Counted from the first letter of the stretch, positions 1 to 9,395 are shown. The stretch: DNA of 64,000 nucleotides from Paracidovorax avenae ATCC 19860 (GCF_000176855.2 NC_015138.1:806001-870000), one strand, 5' to 3'. Notes: generated by a model not told the origin, from the sequence alone. Translations and numbers: made by a program.

Positions 1-1
1 T

Positions 2-511
2 GCCATCCAGCATTTCATGGTGTCGCGGTATGACCTGCCCCGCGGCGCGCGCCTCTGGACCTTCGGATCGGGAAGGCACCACGACACGGATGGGTGGCAG
101 GCCGGTGCAGGAGCGACGGTGGCCGCCACCCCGGACGGACTGCACCTGGTCCTGGACGGCGAAGGCCGTGCCAGCGCCGTATCGCCCGCCGAACTGGCCA
201 TGCGCCCCGGCGCGTTCGATGCACTGGTCGTGCAGGCCGAAGGCGGCGGCGAAGACCTGAGGCTGGCGGTGGACGTGCAGGCCGCAGGCGGCGCCTGGCA
301 GCCGCTGGTGGCCGAAGCCCCCCTGCGGCAGCGGGAGCGGCGCAGCGCGGGATTCCGCATTCCGCTGCCGGCGGCTGCCGCTCCGGATGCGGTGGCTTTC
401 GACCGGCTGCGGCTGGTCTGGCGTGGCCGTCCCGGCGCCGCCGTGGATATCGGCCTCGTGGCGCTCTACCCGGCGCCGCGCCCGGCCGCCGTGGAACCCG
501 CCGCCCGCTGA
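2..511 (+). CDS. C-terminal part of an unrecognised protein, cut by the window edge
   Basis: The reading frame is open from the first base of the window and ends with TGA at 509-511. An internal ATG lies at 17, but no ribosome binding site is visible and the frame runs on upstream, so the gene is probably truncated on its 5' side. The visible 170 residues are acidic and Ala/Gly/Val-rich with alternating hydrophobic stretches, suggesting a soluble beta-rich C-terminal domain. I see no family motif and no membrane segment in this part. It is followed 56 bases later by rlmI on the same strand. Function unknown. Confidence 0.55.
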   Translation, partial: AIQHFMVSRYDLPRGARLWTFGSGRHHDTDGWQAGAGATVAATPDGLHLVLDGEGRASAVSPAELAMRPGAFDALVVQAEGGGEDLRLAVDVQAAGGAWQPLVAEAPLRQRERRSAGFRIPLPAAAAPDAVAFDRLRLVWRGRPGAAVDIGLVALYPAPRPAAVEPAAR

Positions 512-554
512 GCCGCCGCTGCGCCGGTCCGGGCGCCCTTGCGGCTGGCGGACG

Positions 555-560
555 GACAAT
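555..560 (+). promoter_or_regulatory. possible -10 element just before rlmI
   Basis: GACAAT lies 7 bases before the rlmI start codon. If it is a real -10 box, transcription would begin about at the ATG, giving a leaderless or very short leader. No good -35 is visible. Confidence 0.25.
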
Positions 561-567
561 ACGGTCC

Positions 568-1755
568 ATGAAAACCATCCGCCTGCGCCCTGGCAAGGAG
601 CGTTCCCTCCTGCGCCGCCATCCCTGGATCTTCGAATCGGCCATCGCCAAGGGCGGCGGCGACAGCGGGGAGACCGTGCGGGTGGAGTCGGCGGACGGCC
701 GCTTCCTGGCCTGGGCCGCCTTCAGCCCCGCATCGCGCATCCGCGCCCGCGCCTGGAGTTTCGACGAGGCGCAGCGCATCGACCCCGCATTCTTCGCCGC
801 GGCCGTGGACCGCGCGGTCAGGGCGCGGGAGCGCTTCGCCATCGAGAGCGACGGCGTGCGCCTGGTGCATGGGGAATCCGACGGCCTGCCCGGCCTGATC
901 GTGGACCGCTACGGCGACACCCTGGTGGCGCAGTTCACCAGCGCCGGCACCGAGCGCTGGAAAACCGTGATCGCCGATGCCCTGCTGAAGTCCACGGGCC
1001 TCGCCAGGCTCTACGAACGCTCCGATGCCAGCGTGCGGCAGCTGGAGGGACTGGAGCCCGCCACGGGGTGGCTGCGCGGCGACGGCCCCACGGAGCTGTC
1101 CATTCGCGAACACGGCTGGCGCCTCACCCTGGACATCGCCGAAGGCCACAAGACCGGCTTCTACCTCGACCAGCGCGACAGCCGCCACCGCTTCTCCGAG
1201 GCCGTGCGCCGGCTCGGCGCCCGCCAGGTGCTCAACTGCTATTGCTACACCGGTGGTTTCACCGTCGCGGCGCTCGCGGGCGGAGCCTCGCAGGTGACCT
1301 CCATCGATTCGTCGGGACCGGCGCTGGAGCGCGCGCGCTCGCACGCGGCCCTCAACGGCTTCGAGGCCGCCCGCACGGAATTCCTCGATGCCGACGTGAA
1401 CGCCTCCCTGCGGCGCTTCCTGCAGGAGGGCCGCCGCTTCGACGCCATCGTGCTCGATCCGCCGAAGTTCGCTCCCACGGCCGCGCATGCCGAGCGCGCC
1501 GCACGGGCCTACAAGGACATCAACCGCCTGGGCCTGCAACTGCTGGCCCCTGGGGGGCTGCTCTACACCTTCTCCTGCTCCGGCGGGATCAGCGCCGACC
1601 TGTTCCACAAGATCGTGGCCTCGGCCGGCGCCGACGCGGGGGTGGACGGCTACATCCTGGAGCGCCTCGGCGGCGCGCCCGACCACCCCATGACCCTGGA
1701 ATTCCCCGAGGGGGAATACCTCAAGGGGCTGGCGGTGATGCGCAAGGGAGCGTGA
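568..1755 (+). CDS. rlmI: 23S rRNA (cytosine(1962)-C(5))-methyltransferase RlmI
   Basis: SAM-dependent RNA methyltransferase of the RlmI (YccW) family, which makes m5C1962 in 23S rRNA. The 395-aa product matches the E. coli length (396 aa). An N-terminal PUA-like domain (about residues 1-75, starting MKTIRLRPGKERSLLRRHPW) precedes a Rossmann methyltransferase domain with EGHKTGFYLDQRDSR, NCYCYTGGFTVAA (SAM-binding motif I) and IVLDPPKF (motif IV). The family's catalytic cysteine is in YTFSCSGGI near the C-terminus. The ATG was chosen because the PUA domain begins right after it; reading further upstream gives non-homologous sequence. The last 35 bases overlap the end of the convergent diguanylate cyclase gene. 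Confidence 0.93.
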   Translation: MKTIRLRPGKERSLLRRHPWIFESAIAKGGGDSGETVRVESADGRFLAWAAFSPASRIRARAWSFDEAQRIDPAFFAAAVDRAVRARERFAIESDGVRLVHGESDGLPGLIVDRYGDTLVAQFTSAGTERWKTVIADALLKSTGLARLYERSDASVRQLEGLEPATGWLRGDGPTELSIREHGWRLTLDIAEGHKTGFYLDQRDSRHRFSEAVRRLGARQVLNCYCYTGGFTVAALAGGASQVTSIDSSGPALERARSHAALNGFEAARTEFLDADVNASLRRFLQEGRRFDAIVLDPPKFAPTAAHAERAARAYKDINRLGLQLLAPGGLLYTFSCSGGISADLFHKIVASAGADAGVDGYILERLGGAPDHPMTLEFPEGEYLKGLAVMRKGA

Positions 1756-3112
1756 CGGGCGCCTGCGGCTCGCTGTCGGCACCGGCCATCTCGACGCGTC
1801 CGCGGCCACCGCGCTTGGCGGCGTAACAGGCAGCGTCCGCGTCGGCCATGAGGTTTTCCAGGGACTCGGGCGTGTTCCCGAACAGACGCACGCCGATGCT
1901 CGCGCCGATCCGAAACACGTGCTGCGCCGCATGGAAAGGCTCGCTGCGCAGTGCCTCCACGATCTGCAGGCCGATGCTCCGGGCACCATGCCGGCTGCAG
2001 TGCCGCAGCAGGACCACGAACTCGTCGCCGCCCAGGCGCACGAGCACGTCGTCCCCGCGCACGCAGCGGCGCAGCCGGCCCGCCACCTGGCAGAGCACGT
2101 GGTCGCCGGCCGCATGGCCGGCTTCGTCGTTCACGGCCTTGAAACCGTCCAGGTCGATGAACAGCAACGCATGCGAGCCGGGCTGCGCCGAGAGTTCCTG
2201 GACCTGCGCGCCCAGGCTGCGGCGGTTCGGCAGACCGGTCAGCACGTCGTGGCGCGTTTCCATGCGCAACTGCTCGGCCAGCACGCGCAATTGTTCCTCG
2301 CTCTCGCGCGCACGCAGTTCGGCCGCGCGCAGCTCGCTTTCGTTGCGCTTCACTTCGGAGATGTCCGTATGCAGGGCGTAGCTCTGTCCGCCGGCGCTGC
2401 GGTTCATGGTCACGCGCATCCAGCGGCCGCCCGGCAGCGGAACTTCGAACGGCGCGCCCGCGAAGAAGGCGGCATCGTGCAGGGCCGCGGCCACGTCCTG
2501 GGCGCGATGCAGCCGCTCCTGGGCGTCGGGCGATGCCTCCCAGAGCTGCCTGACGATCTGCACGTAGGTACGCTGCGCCAGCGCCTCCCTGGAGGGCAGC
2601 CCGTGCATCATCACGAACAGGTCGTTGGCATACAGGATGCGGCCTTCGTCGTCCAGCACGGCAGCGGCCTCGCCCAGGTCCTCCAGCATCTGCCGGGTGC
2701 CGGACGCCGGAAGCGCCGCCTGGCACTCCGGGGCCGGGGTTTCCGAAGCGTCGTCCACATGCGCCACGTGCTGCCAGACGCGGATGCGGTGCCCTCCCTG
2801 CACCGGCACCGCGGCCACGCGCAGCCAGCGCCCGAGGTGCTGGAAGACATAGGGCCGCGTCTGCAGGCGGTTGCGCATCAGGCCGTCGGCGATGAAGCGG
2901 TCGATGTGGGGGAGGTCTTCGGGCGGCAGGCGCCCCTGGTAGAAGCGCCGCAGGTTGTCGGCATAGGGCTCGCCGGCATGGACGCGGCCTTCGTGCTCCG
3001 GGAAGAAGCGGAGAAACGAGGCATTCCACAGGACGGTACGTTCCTCTGCATCGAACACGCACATGGCGATGCCCAGCGAATCCAGGAGCGTGGCGGTCAG
3101 GTCGAAATCCAT
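1721..3112 (-). CDS. PAS-PAS-GGDEF diguanylate cyclase
   Basis: Predicted to make cyclic di-GMP from two GTP. The 463-aa product has no membrane segment, so it is probably cytoplasmic. It has two PAS-like sensor regions (about residues 1-118 and 135-255), a short helical linker rich in Glu/Arg (255-287), and a GGDEF domain (about 288-440). The catalytic signature is intact (GGDEF at 361-365), and an inhibitory I-site RGDD lies five residues before it (352-355), suggesting product inhibition. There is no EAL domain. The tail is Pro/Ala-rich. The gene runs convergently into the end of rlmI (35-base overlap) and divergently from the COG0523 GTPase gene. The ligand sensed by the PAS domains is unknown. 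Confidence 0.88.
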   Translation of the reverse strand: MDFDLTATLLDSLGIAMCVFDAEERTVLWNASFLRFFPEHEGRVHAGEPYADNLRRFYQGRLPPEDLPHIDRFIADGLMRNRLQTRPYVFQHLGRWLRVAAVPVQGGHRIRVWQHVAHVDDASETPAPECQAALPASGTRQMLEDLGEAAAVLDDEGRILYANDLFVMMHGLPSREALAQRTYVQIVRQLWEASPDAQERLHRAQDVAAALHDAAFFAGAPFEVPLPGGRWMRVTMNRSAGGQSYALHTDISEVKRNESELRAAELRARESEEQLRVLAEQLRMETRHDVLTGLPNRRSLGAQVQELSAQPGSHALLFIDLDGFKAVNDEAGHAAGDHVLCQVAGRLRRCVRGDDVLVRLGGDEFVVLLRHCSRHGARSIGLQIVEALRSEPFHAAQHVFRIGASIGVRLFGNTPESLENLMADADAACYAAKRGGRGRVEMAGADSEPQAPVTLPCASPPAP

Positions 3113-3316
3113 GGCCTGGAAAAAGGGCGGGAAACGGCTCGTAGAAGGGCTGTCGGGGGCGGAATCTGGAAATCAATGTAGCGTATTCCCCGACCCGCCA
3201 AGCCGGGAAAAGGCCTGCTTTGGCGCCCGAAATCCGGGGGTGTTGACAGCCTCGCTAAACTTTTGGGAAGGCGTGCCGCGCCGGCACCCTCCACCTTCCG
3301 AAAGCGTTTGCCGACC

Positions 3317-4396
3317 ATGTCCCTCATTCCCACCACCATCCTCACGGGCTTCCTGGGCTCGGGCAAGACCACCCTCCTCAAGCGCGTGCTGACCGAGTCG
3401 CACGGCCAGAAGATCGCCGTCATCGAGAACGAATTCGGCGAGGAGAACATCGACAACGACATCCTGGTGACGGATTCCAAGGAACAGATCGTGCAGATGA
3501 GCAACGGCTGCATCTGCTGCACGATCCGCGAGGACCTGCGCGAGACGCTCCAGCTGCTGGCCGCCAAGCGCCGCAAGGGGCTCCTGGAGTTCGACCGCAT
3601 CGTGATCGAGACCACCGGCCTGGCCGATCCCGGCCCGGTGGCCCAGACCTTCTTCATGGACGAGGAGATCGCCGAGACCTACCTCATCGACTCCATCATC
3701 ACGCTGGTGGACGCCAAGCATGCCGCCCAGCAACTGAACGACCGCCAGGAGGCACGCCGCCAGGTGGGCTTCGCGGACCAGATCTTCCTGTCCAAGACCG
3801 ACCTCGTTTCCAGCGAAGAGACCGACGCGCTGATCCACCGCCTCAAGCACATGAACCCGCGCGCCCCGATCAAGGCGGTGCATTTCGGCGAAGTGCCGGT
3901 CTCCGAGGTGCTGGACCTGCGCGGCTTCAACCTGAACGCCAAGCTCGACATCGACCCCGACTTCCTGAAGGAAGAGGACGACCACGGCCATGCGCATGGG
4001 CACGGGCACGACCACCACGGCCATGACCACGAGCACGGCGAGCACTGCAGCCATCCCTCGCACCAGCACGCAGGCCATGGCCACCACCATCACCATGACG
4101 ACGACGTGAAGAGCTTCGTCTACCGCGCCGACCGTCCCTTCGACCCGGCCAAACTGGAAGACTTCCTGGGTGCCATCGTCAACATCTACGGCCCCCGCAT
4201 GCTGCGCTACAAGGGCGTGCTGCACATGAAGGGCACCGAGCGCAAGGTCATCTTCCAGGGCGTGCACCAGCTCATGGGCAGCGACCTGGGCCCGCAGTGG
4301 GCCGAGGGCGAGCAGCGCCAGAGCAAGATGGTGTTCATCGGCATCGACCTGCCCCAGGACATCTTCCGGCAGGGCCTGGAGCAGTGCCTGGCGTGA
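3317..4396 (+). CDS. COG0523/CobW-family GTPase, putative metal (zinc) chaperone
   Basis: P-loop GTPase of the G3E family (YjiA/ZNG1/CobW), 359 aa. Visible features are Walker A GFLGSGKTT (residues 11-19), the family CxCC metal site GCICC (Cys65, Cys67, Cys68), and a C-terminal CobW_C domain after about residue 262. A stretch of about 40 residues (about 223-261) is extremely His/Asp/Gly-rich and likely binds metal. Family members insert or allocate Zn, Co or Ni; the true metal cannot be read from sequence. Start chosen at the ATG giving MSLIPTTILTGFLGSGKTT, right before the P-loop. The next gene is a dksA with a degenerate zinc finger, a pairing that fits a zinc-homeostasis role. Confidence 0.88.
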   Translation: MSLIPTTILTGFLGSGKTTLLKRVLTESHGQKIAVIENEFGEENIDNDILVTDSKEQIVQMSNGCICCTIREDLRETLQLLAAKRRKGLLEFDRIVIETTGLADPGPVAQTFFMDEEIAETYLIDSIITLVDAKHAAQQLNDRQEARRQVGFADQIFLSKTDLVSSEETDALIHRLKHMNPRAPIKAVHFGEVPVSEVLDLRGFNLNAKLDIDPDFLKEEDDHGHAHGHGHDHHGHDHEHGEHCSHPSHQHAGHGHHHHHDDDVKSFVYRADRPFDPAKLEDFLGAIVNIYGPRMLRYKGVLHMKGTERKVIFQGVHQLMGSDLGPQWAEGEQRQSKMVFIGIDLPQDIFRQGLEQCLA

Positions 4397-4705
4397 ACCG
4401 GCCCCGGACCGGATGCCGCGGCCGGTTTGTAGGATAACCACTACTTCGCGGGGGGCGGCCGCGCATGCGCGAAATCGGCCGATACAATCGCGCCCCGGCA
4501 AAAACGGCAGGACACCGCCGCCGCATCGACCGCTTTCGGGAGGGCGGGCGGCATGGGCGGGACCGGGTTTGCCGCGCCGCCGTCCCATTCCGGTGGAAAC
4601 CGCCGTACGTAGGAGGCGGCCTCCTTCCCGTTTGGAGCAATTGACCGTACCATCCACGGCACCGTCGCCGGCCACCCCGCCGGCGCAGCCAGCCTAATAC
4701 ACATC
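4397..4705 (+). other. intergenic region, dksA leader
   Basis: A 309-base gap with no convincing ORF. TACAAT at 4483-4488 is a possible -10 box, giving a leader of about 215 nt for dksA, but no matching -35 is seen. A perfect 10-base palindrome GCGCATGCGC lies at 4461-4470, about 15-25 bases upstream. I looked for a clear Zur-type palindrome and did not find one. Confidence 0.3.
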
Positions 4706-5203
4706 ATGCCTACGACCCTGCAAGCGCAATCGCCCGTCGCGGCCGCCAAGAAAGACCCGAAGCTGGCCAACAACTGGAAGACCAAGCCGGCCGAGGAGCT
4801 CTCCGACGCCGAGGTGCTTTCCATGCCCGACAGCGAATACATGAACGAGAAGCAGCTGGCGTTCTTCCGGCACAAGCTCGTGCAGCTCAAGCAGGACATG
4901 CACAACAACGCGGGCGAGACCACCGAGCACCTGCGCGAGGATACCGTGGTGGTGCCCGATCCGGCCGACCGCGCCACCATCGAGGAAGAGCACGCCCTGG
5001 AACTGCGCACCCGCGACCGCGAGCGCAAGCTGCTCAAGAAGATCGAGCAGTCCATCGCGCGCATCGACGCAGGCGACTACGGGTACTGCGACGAGACCGG
5101 CGAGCCCATCGGCGTCGGCCGCCTCCTGGCGCGTCCCACCGCCACCCTGTCCCTGGAGGCGCAGCAGCGCCGGGAGCTCAAGCAGAAGATGTTCGGGGAC
5201 TGA
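4706..5203 (+). CDS. dksA: RNA polymerase-binding transcription factor DksA, cysteine-poor type
   Basis: DksA binds the RNA polymerase secondary channel and, with ppGpp, controls rRNA and amino-acid promoters. The 165-aa product shows the coiled-coil with the conserved tip DPADRA (Asp85, Asp88, Ala90) and the motif LELRTRDRERKLLKKIE. The C-terminal zinc finger is degenerate. Only the first cysteine (Cys128, in YGYCDETG) remains; the other three positions are Thr131, Ser149 and Ala152. The overall fold motif (GRLLARPTATLSLEAQ) is otherwise kept, so this looks like a zinc-independent DksA rather than a broken gene. A 40-residue N-terminal extension resembles that of other proteobacterial DksA proteins. 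It follows the COG0523 GTPase gene by 309 bases. Confidence 0.92.
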   Translation: MPTTLQAQSPVAAAKKDPKLANNWKTKPAEELSDAEVLSMPDSEYMNEKQLAFFRHKLVQLKQDMHNNAGETTEHLREDTVVVPDPADRATIEEEHALELRTRDRERKLLKKIEQSIARIDAGDYGYCDETGEPIGVGRLLARPTATLSLEAQQRRELKQKMFGD

Positions 5204-5307
5204 CGGCACGGCGCCCGCCACACCCGCGACCGGCCCGTCCCGCCGTTTTCCGCACCAGTCCGCCCGACCCCCGTGCCGAGGCGCGTGCCCTCCAGCCACG
5301 ACGATCC

Positions 5308-7110
5308 ATGAGCAAGGAAGATTCCTCCCGCGGCCTGCTGTCCAAGGTGGTGCGCTTCGTGCGCAATCCCACCGTCAACTGGAATGAGCTCGACTCCATC
5401 GACGAGGAGCGCGAAAGCCAGTACAGCAAGCAGATGCTCAAGGAAATGATCGAGCGCAAGCGCCGCAACGATTTCGTGCGGCGCCGCGAGTTCGACCAGC
5501 TGCGCAAGCTGCGCCAGCGCGAGGCCCTCCACGGCCAGCGGTCGGACGACCAGACCGCCCGGCCCTCGTTCTTCCATACCAGCATGACTTCGCCGGACGA
5601 CCGGGCCGTCACGCTCAAGAAGATCGACGAGATCGAGGCGCAGATGTCCCAGCAGTGGTGGAAGAGCAAGCAGCCTGCGGCCGCCGGCTCGCCGGGCGGC
5701 ATGGCGCCCACCGAACCGGCGCCTTTCGGCGCCTCCGATTCCGCCGACGCGGCGCACGCCCGCGCGTTCGCTCCCACCGCCCCGGCCAGCCTGCCGGCGG
5801 GGCTGTCGGAGCCCGGCGTGCAGCCGCTGTTCTCCGGCGAAAGCCTGCCGCCCGCCACGGACCTCATGGCCCCCACGGTGCCCCAGGCGTATCCCGGTGC
5901 GCGCTCCGTCGAAGGCTCGCGACCGCTGGCGCCCCCCATGCTCACCGAGCGGGCCGATCCGCCGTCGCGTCCCGTGCCTGCCTACATGGCGCCCGAGCCG
6001 CCGCCCTACGTGCACGAACCCGACCTGGAGGAGGCCGCGATCCGTTTCGCGAACGGCGACTACGCCGGCGCGGAAGCGGGCCTGCTGGAAGCGCTCGCGC
6101 AGCACGAGGGCGACGAGGACATGGCGCGGCAGGCCGAGTTCTGGATGGCGCTCTTCGATTTCTACCGCGCCACGGGCGATCACGCCCGCTTCGAGTCGCT
6201 GGCCATCGATTTCGCTGCACGGTTCGGCCGCTCCGCGCCGCTGTGGTTCTCCATGCCCGAACTCCTGGGGATGCAGCCTCCTTCCGCACCGGCCGAACCC
6301 GCCGTCGGGGCCCAGCGCGAATTCCTCTGGAACGCACCTTCGGTGCTCACGGCCCAGTCGGTGGCCGCCCTGCAGGCTTCCGTGGCGCGGGCGTCCGCTC
6401 CGCCCTGGACTTTCTCCTGGTCGCGCCTGATGACCATCGAGGAAGGGGCCGTCCCGGGCCTGGCGCAGCAGTTCGGGCAGTGGGCGGACCGCACCGAGGC
6501 CATCGTCTTCAAGGGCGTGGACGCCCTGGCGAGCCTGCTGGAGGCCCGCACGCCGTCCGGCGACCGGAGCGTTCCGCCGGACTGGTGGCGCCTGCGCATG
6601 GCGGCACTGCGGCTGATGGGCCGGCCCGACGAGTTCGAACTGGTCGCGCTGGACTACTGCGTCACCTACGAGGTGTCCCCGCCGTCCTGGCAGCCCCCGA
6701 GCTGCAGCTATTCCGATGACGGGGGCGGCGACGGAGCCCATCCCGCAGCGGCCGCGGTGCCTTTCGACGCGGATGCCTTCTCCTCGGGCTTCGGCGAGCC
6801 GGCCTCCCAGCCGGGGGGGCTGGAGCCCTCCGTTCCGGCCGCCGTGCTGTCCGGTCACATCGAGGGCGACGCGACAGCCATCCTCGAGCCCATGGAGGCG
6901 CACCTGCATGCCGGCGTGCCGTTCGCCATCGGCTGCGACCGGCTGGCGCGCGTGGATTTCGCCGCCGCCGGCTCCGTGCTGAACTGGACGGCCGCCCAGC
7001 AGGCCCTGGGCAACGTGGTGCACTTCACGCAGGTCCCGCGGCTGGTGGCGGTGTTCTTCAACGTCATCGGCATCCACGAGCACGCGCGCATCGTTCCGCG
7101 GCAGAACTGA
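5308..7110 (+). CDS. STAS-domain protein of unknown role
   Basis: A 600-aa protein in three parts. Residues about 1-115 are basic and helical and include a possible coiled coil ([21 protein letters not shown]). Residues about 115-230 are a Pro/Ala-rich linker. After about residue 235 comes a globular half with a helical repeat-like segment ([22 protein letters not shown]) and a C-terminal STAS/MlaB-like domain (about 510-600), recognisable from [20 protein letters not shown] and [24 protein letters not shown] domains mediate protein-protein control or bind small ligands. No signal peptide or membrane span. It lies between dksA and hslV, all on one strand. The STAS assignment is from sequence pattern; the cellular role is unknown. 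Confidence 0.7.
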   Translation: MSKEDSSRGLLSKVVRFVRNPTVNWNELDSIDEERESQYSKQMLKEMIERKRRNDFVRRREFDQLRKLRQREALHGQRSDDQTARPSFFHTSMTSPDDRAVTLKKIDEIEAQMSQQWWKSKQPAAAGSPGGMAPTEPAPFGASDSADAAHARAFAPTAPASLPAGLSEPGVQPLFSGESLPPATDLMAPTVPQAYPGARSVEGSRPLAPPMLTERADPPSRPVPAYMAPEPPPYVHEPDLEEAAIRFANGDYAGAEAGLLEALAQHEGDEDMARQAEFWMALFDFYRATGDHARFESLAIDFAARFGRSAPLWFSMPELLGMQPPSAPAEPAVGAQREFLWNAPSVLTAQSVAALQASVARASAPPWTFSWSRLMTIEEGAVPGLAQQFGQWADRTEAIVFKGVDALASLLEARTPSGDRSVPPDWWRLRMAALRLMGRPDEFELVALDYCVTYEVSPPSWQPPSCSYSDDGGGDGAHPAAAAVPFDADAFSSGFGEPASQPGGLEPSVPAAVLSGHIEGDATAILEPMEAHLHAGVPFAIGCDRLARVDFAAAGSVLNWTAAQQALGNVVHFTQVPRLVAVFFNVIGIHEHARIVPRQN

Positions 7111-7189
7111 GCCCGTCCCGGGCGGTGTGGCACGCGGCCCCGGCCGGGTGCTGTTGCAATCCGGGCGTCCGTCCCCAATTCCGGACGCT

Positions 7190-7738
7190 ATGGAACAGTT
7201 TCACGGCACCACCATCCTCAGCGTCCGCCGCCAGGCCGCGGACGGCACCATCCAGGTCGCCATCGGCGGCGACGGGCAGGTCACGCTCGGCAACATCGTC
7301 GTGAAGGGCTCGGCGCGCAAGGTGCGCAAGCTGCACCATGGCAAGGTGCTCGCGGGCTTCGCGGGCGCCACGGCCGACGCCTTCACCCTCTTCGAGCGCT
7401 TCGAAGCCAAGCTGGACAAGCACCAGGGCCACCTGACGCGCGCCGCCATCGAACTCACCAAGGACTGGCGCACCGACCGCGTGCTGCGCCGCCTGGAGGC
7501 CATGCTGGCCGTGGCGGATGCCAGCGCCTCGCTCATCATCACCGGCAACGGCGACGTGCTGGAGCCGGAGCAGGGCATCGTGGCCATCGGCTCGGGCGGT
7601 GCCTATGCGCATTCGGCCGCCAAGGCGCTGCTGAACCACACCGAGCTGTCCGCCGAGGATATCGTGCGCAAGTCGCTCGCCATCGCGGGCGAGCTGTGCA
7701 TCTACACGAACATGCACCACACCGTCGAGACGCTCTGA
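7190..7738 (+). CDS. hslV: ATP-dependent protease proteolytic subunit HslV (ClpQ)
   Basis: Threonine peptidase of the HslVU (ClpYQ) chambered protease; 182 aa, against about 176 in E. coli. The mature N-terminus TTILSVRR is preceded by a six-residue leader MEQFHG, so Thr7 is the expected catalytic nucleophile after processing. Conserved blocks include [68 protein letters not shown] and AIGSGGAYA. The ATG was chosen because the frame upstream (to 7127) has no family similarity. hslU starts 103 bases downstream; the two subunits form a stacked complex in the cytoplasm. Confidence 0.95.
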   Translation: MEQFHGTTILSVRRQAADGTIQVAIGGDGQVTLGNIVVKGSARKVRKLHHGKVLAGFAGATADAFTLFERFEAKLDKHQGHLTRAAIELTKDWRTDRVLRRLEAMLAVADASASLIITGNGDVLEPEQGIVAIGSGGAYAHSAAKALLNHTELSAEDIVRKSLAIAGELCIYTNMHHTVETL

Positions 7739-7841
7739 CGCCCGCGTCGTCCTTCCGCCGCGCGCGGCGGGCCTGCCCGCGGGCCGCCCGCCGTGTCCCC
7801 TCCCTGCCGGTTCCCGGCCCGTTCCGTCGCGAGTGAACACC

Positions 7842-9158
7842 ATGTCTTCCATGACCCCCCAGGAAATCGTCTCCGAGCTCGACCGCCACATCGTGGGCCA
7901 GTCGGGCGCCAAGCGCGCCGTCGCCATCGCGCTGCGCAACCGCTGGCGCCGCCAGCAGGTCGATCCCGGACTGCGCCAGGAGATCACCCCCAAGAACATC
8001 CTCATGATCGGCCCCACCGGCGTGGGCAAGACGGAAATCGCCCGCCGCCTCGCCCGGCTGGCGGATGCCCCGTTCATCAAGGTGGAGGCCACCAAGTTCA
8101 CCGAGGTGGGCTACGTCGGCAAGGACGTGGACTCCATCGTGCGCGACCTCGTCGAGGTGGCCGTCAAGCAGACCCGCGAGGCCGACGTGAAGAAGGTGCG
8201 TGCCCGGGCCGAGGACGCCGCCGAGGACCGCATCCTCGACGCGCTCATCCCCACGGCGCGCACCGGGGAGCAGCCCGCGGACAGCACCGCCCGCCAGGTG
8301 TTCCGCAAGAAGCTGCGCGAGGGCCAGCTGGACGACAAGGAGATCGAGATCGACCTGGCCGATGCCCGGCCCCAGCTCGAGATCATGGGCCCCCAGGGCA
8401 TGGAGGAGATGGCCGAGCAGCTGCGCGGCATGTTCAGCCAGATGGGCCAGGAGCGCCGCAAGACGCGCAAGCTGCGGATCGCCGAGGCGCTGAAGCTGCT
8501 GACCGACGAGGAGGCGGGCAAGCTGGTCAATGAAGAGGAGGTCAAGACGCGCGCCCTGCAGAACGCCGAGCAGAACGGCATCGTGTTCATCGACGAGATC
8601 GACAAGGTGGCCACGCGCCAGGAGGCCGGCGGTTCCGACGTCTCCCGCCAGGGCGTGCAGCGCGACCTGCTGCCGCTGGTGGAAGGCACGACGGTGAGCA
8701 CCAAGTACGGCATGGTGAAGACCGACCACATCCTCTTCATCGCCTCCGGTGCCTTCCACCTGGCCAAGCCGAGCGACCTGATCCCCGAGCTGCAGGGGCG
8801 CTTTCCCATCCGCGTCGAGCTGGAGTCGCTCTCCGTGGGCGATTTCGAGGCCATCCTCACCCAGACCCATGCCTCCCTGGTGAAGCAATACCAGGCGCTG
8901 CTGGCTACCGAAGGGGTCACGCTGGAATTCGTTCCGGAGGGCATCACGCGGCTGGCCCATATCGCCTTCGAGGTGAACGAGCGCACCGAGAACATCGGCG
9001 CGCGCCGCCTCTCCACGGTGATGGAGCGGCTGCTGGACGAGGTGAGCTTCGACGCCGCGAAGCTCTCCGGCCAGACCGTGCGCATCGATGCCGCGTACGT
9101 GGACGGGCGCCTTGCGAGCCTGAGCCAGAACGAGGATCTTTCGCGCTACATCCTGTAA
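7842..9158 (+). CDS. hslU: ATP-dependent protease ATPase subunit HslU (ClpY)
   Basis: AAA+ unfoldase that feeds substrates into HslV. 438 aa from the chosen ATG; a GTG at 7833 and an ATG at 7851 are possible alternatives. Walker A is GPTGVGKT (residues 57-64), Walker [10 protein letters not shown], the pore motif is in [21 protein letters not shown], and the sensor/arginine region ends with [20 protein letters not shown]. The C-terminus LSRYIL is the conserved tail that activates HslV by inserting between its subunits. All catalytic elements are intact. Co-transcribed with hslV and followed by a strong stem-loop. Confidence 0.96.
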   Translation: MSSMTPQEIVSELDRHIVGQSGAKRAVAIALRNRWRRQQVDPGLRQEITPKNILMIGPTGVGKTEIARRLARLADAPFIKVEATKFTEVGYVGKDVDSIVRDLVEVAVKQTREADVKKVRARAEDAAEDRILDALIPTARTGEQPADSTARQVFRKKLREGQLDDKEIEIDLADARPQLEIMGPQGMEEMAEQLRGMFSQMGQERRKTRKLRIAEALKLLTDEEAGKLVNEEEVKTRALQNAEQNGIVFIDEIDKVATRQEAGGSDVSRQGVQRDLLPLVEGTTVSTKYGMVKTDHILFIASGAFHLAKPSDLIPELQGRFPIRVELESLSVGDFEAILTQTHASLVKQYQALLATEGVTLEFVPEGITRLAHIAFEVNERTENIGARRLSTVMERLLDEVSFDAAKLSGQTVRIDAAYVDGRLASLSQNEDLSRYIL

Positions 9159-9172
9159 GAAGCGATCTTTTC

Positions 9173-9210
9173 CTACAGACTTGTGGATTTTTCTACAGGT
9201 CTTTTGTGGA
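9173..9210 (+). repeat. two imperfect direct repeats after hslU
   Basis: CTACAG followed shortly by TTGTGGA occurs at 9173-9187 and again at 9193-9210. The TGTGGA cores look like partial DnaA boxes, but each lacks the TAA end. Function unknown; may be chance in the only AT-richer gap of this region. Confidence 0.3.
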
Positions 9211-9216
9211 ATTGCA

Positions 9217-9256
9217 CCGCCGCCCGGACGCCAGTCGCCGGGCGGCGGTTTCGCTT
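9217..9256 (+). terminator. stem-loop behind hslU
   Basis: Perfect 11-bp inverted repeat CCGCCGCCCGG (9217-9227) and CCGGGCGGCGG (9238-9248) with a 10-base loop, followed by TTTCGCTT. The T-run is short, so termination may be partial. It separates the hslVU operon from the mraZ promoter. Confidence 0.65.
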
Positions 9257-9395
9257 GGGCGCCAGCCCGTGGAGGACGGCCGGATGGGCCGCCGGATGCC
9301 TGTGCGCATTCCAGGTTGGCGCCAGACCCTAAGGTATCACTTCCACAGCATTTCCTAAGTGCTTATCCGGGAAGGAAATTCACCCGCCATATATG

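Noticed and set aside
3243..3261. TTGACA and TAAACT as a promoter for the COG0523 gene
   Set aside because: The spacing is only 7 bases, far from the 16-18 needed; no other -10 fits the TTGACA.
4397..4705. A Zur-binding site upstream of dksA
   Set aside because: A partial GATAAC half-site is present near 4433 but there is no matching inverted half.
5077..7083. Long minus-strand open frames opposite the STAS gene, hslU, the dcw genes and the RNB gene (several over 400 codons)
   Set aside because: In GC-rich DNA the opposite strand of real genes stays open by codon bias. These frames have Arg/His/Ala/Pro-rich translations with no family motifs and cover genes identified with confidence.
9173..9210. 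Possible DnaA boxes (two TGTGGA cores)
   Set aside because: Both miss the conserved TAA/TCC end, there are only two, and no dnaA, dnaN or AT-rich unwinding region is near. Not an origin.
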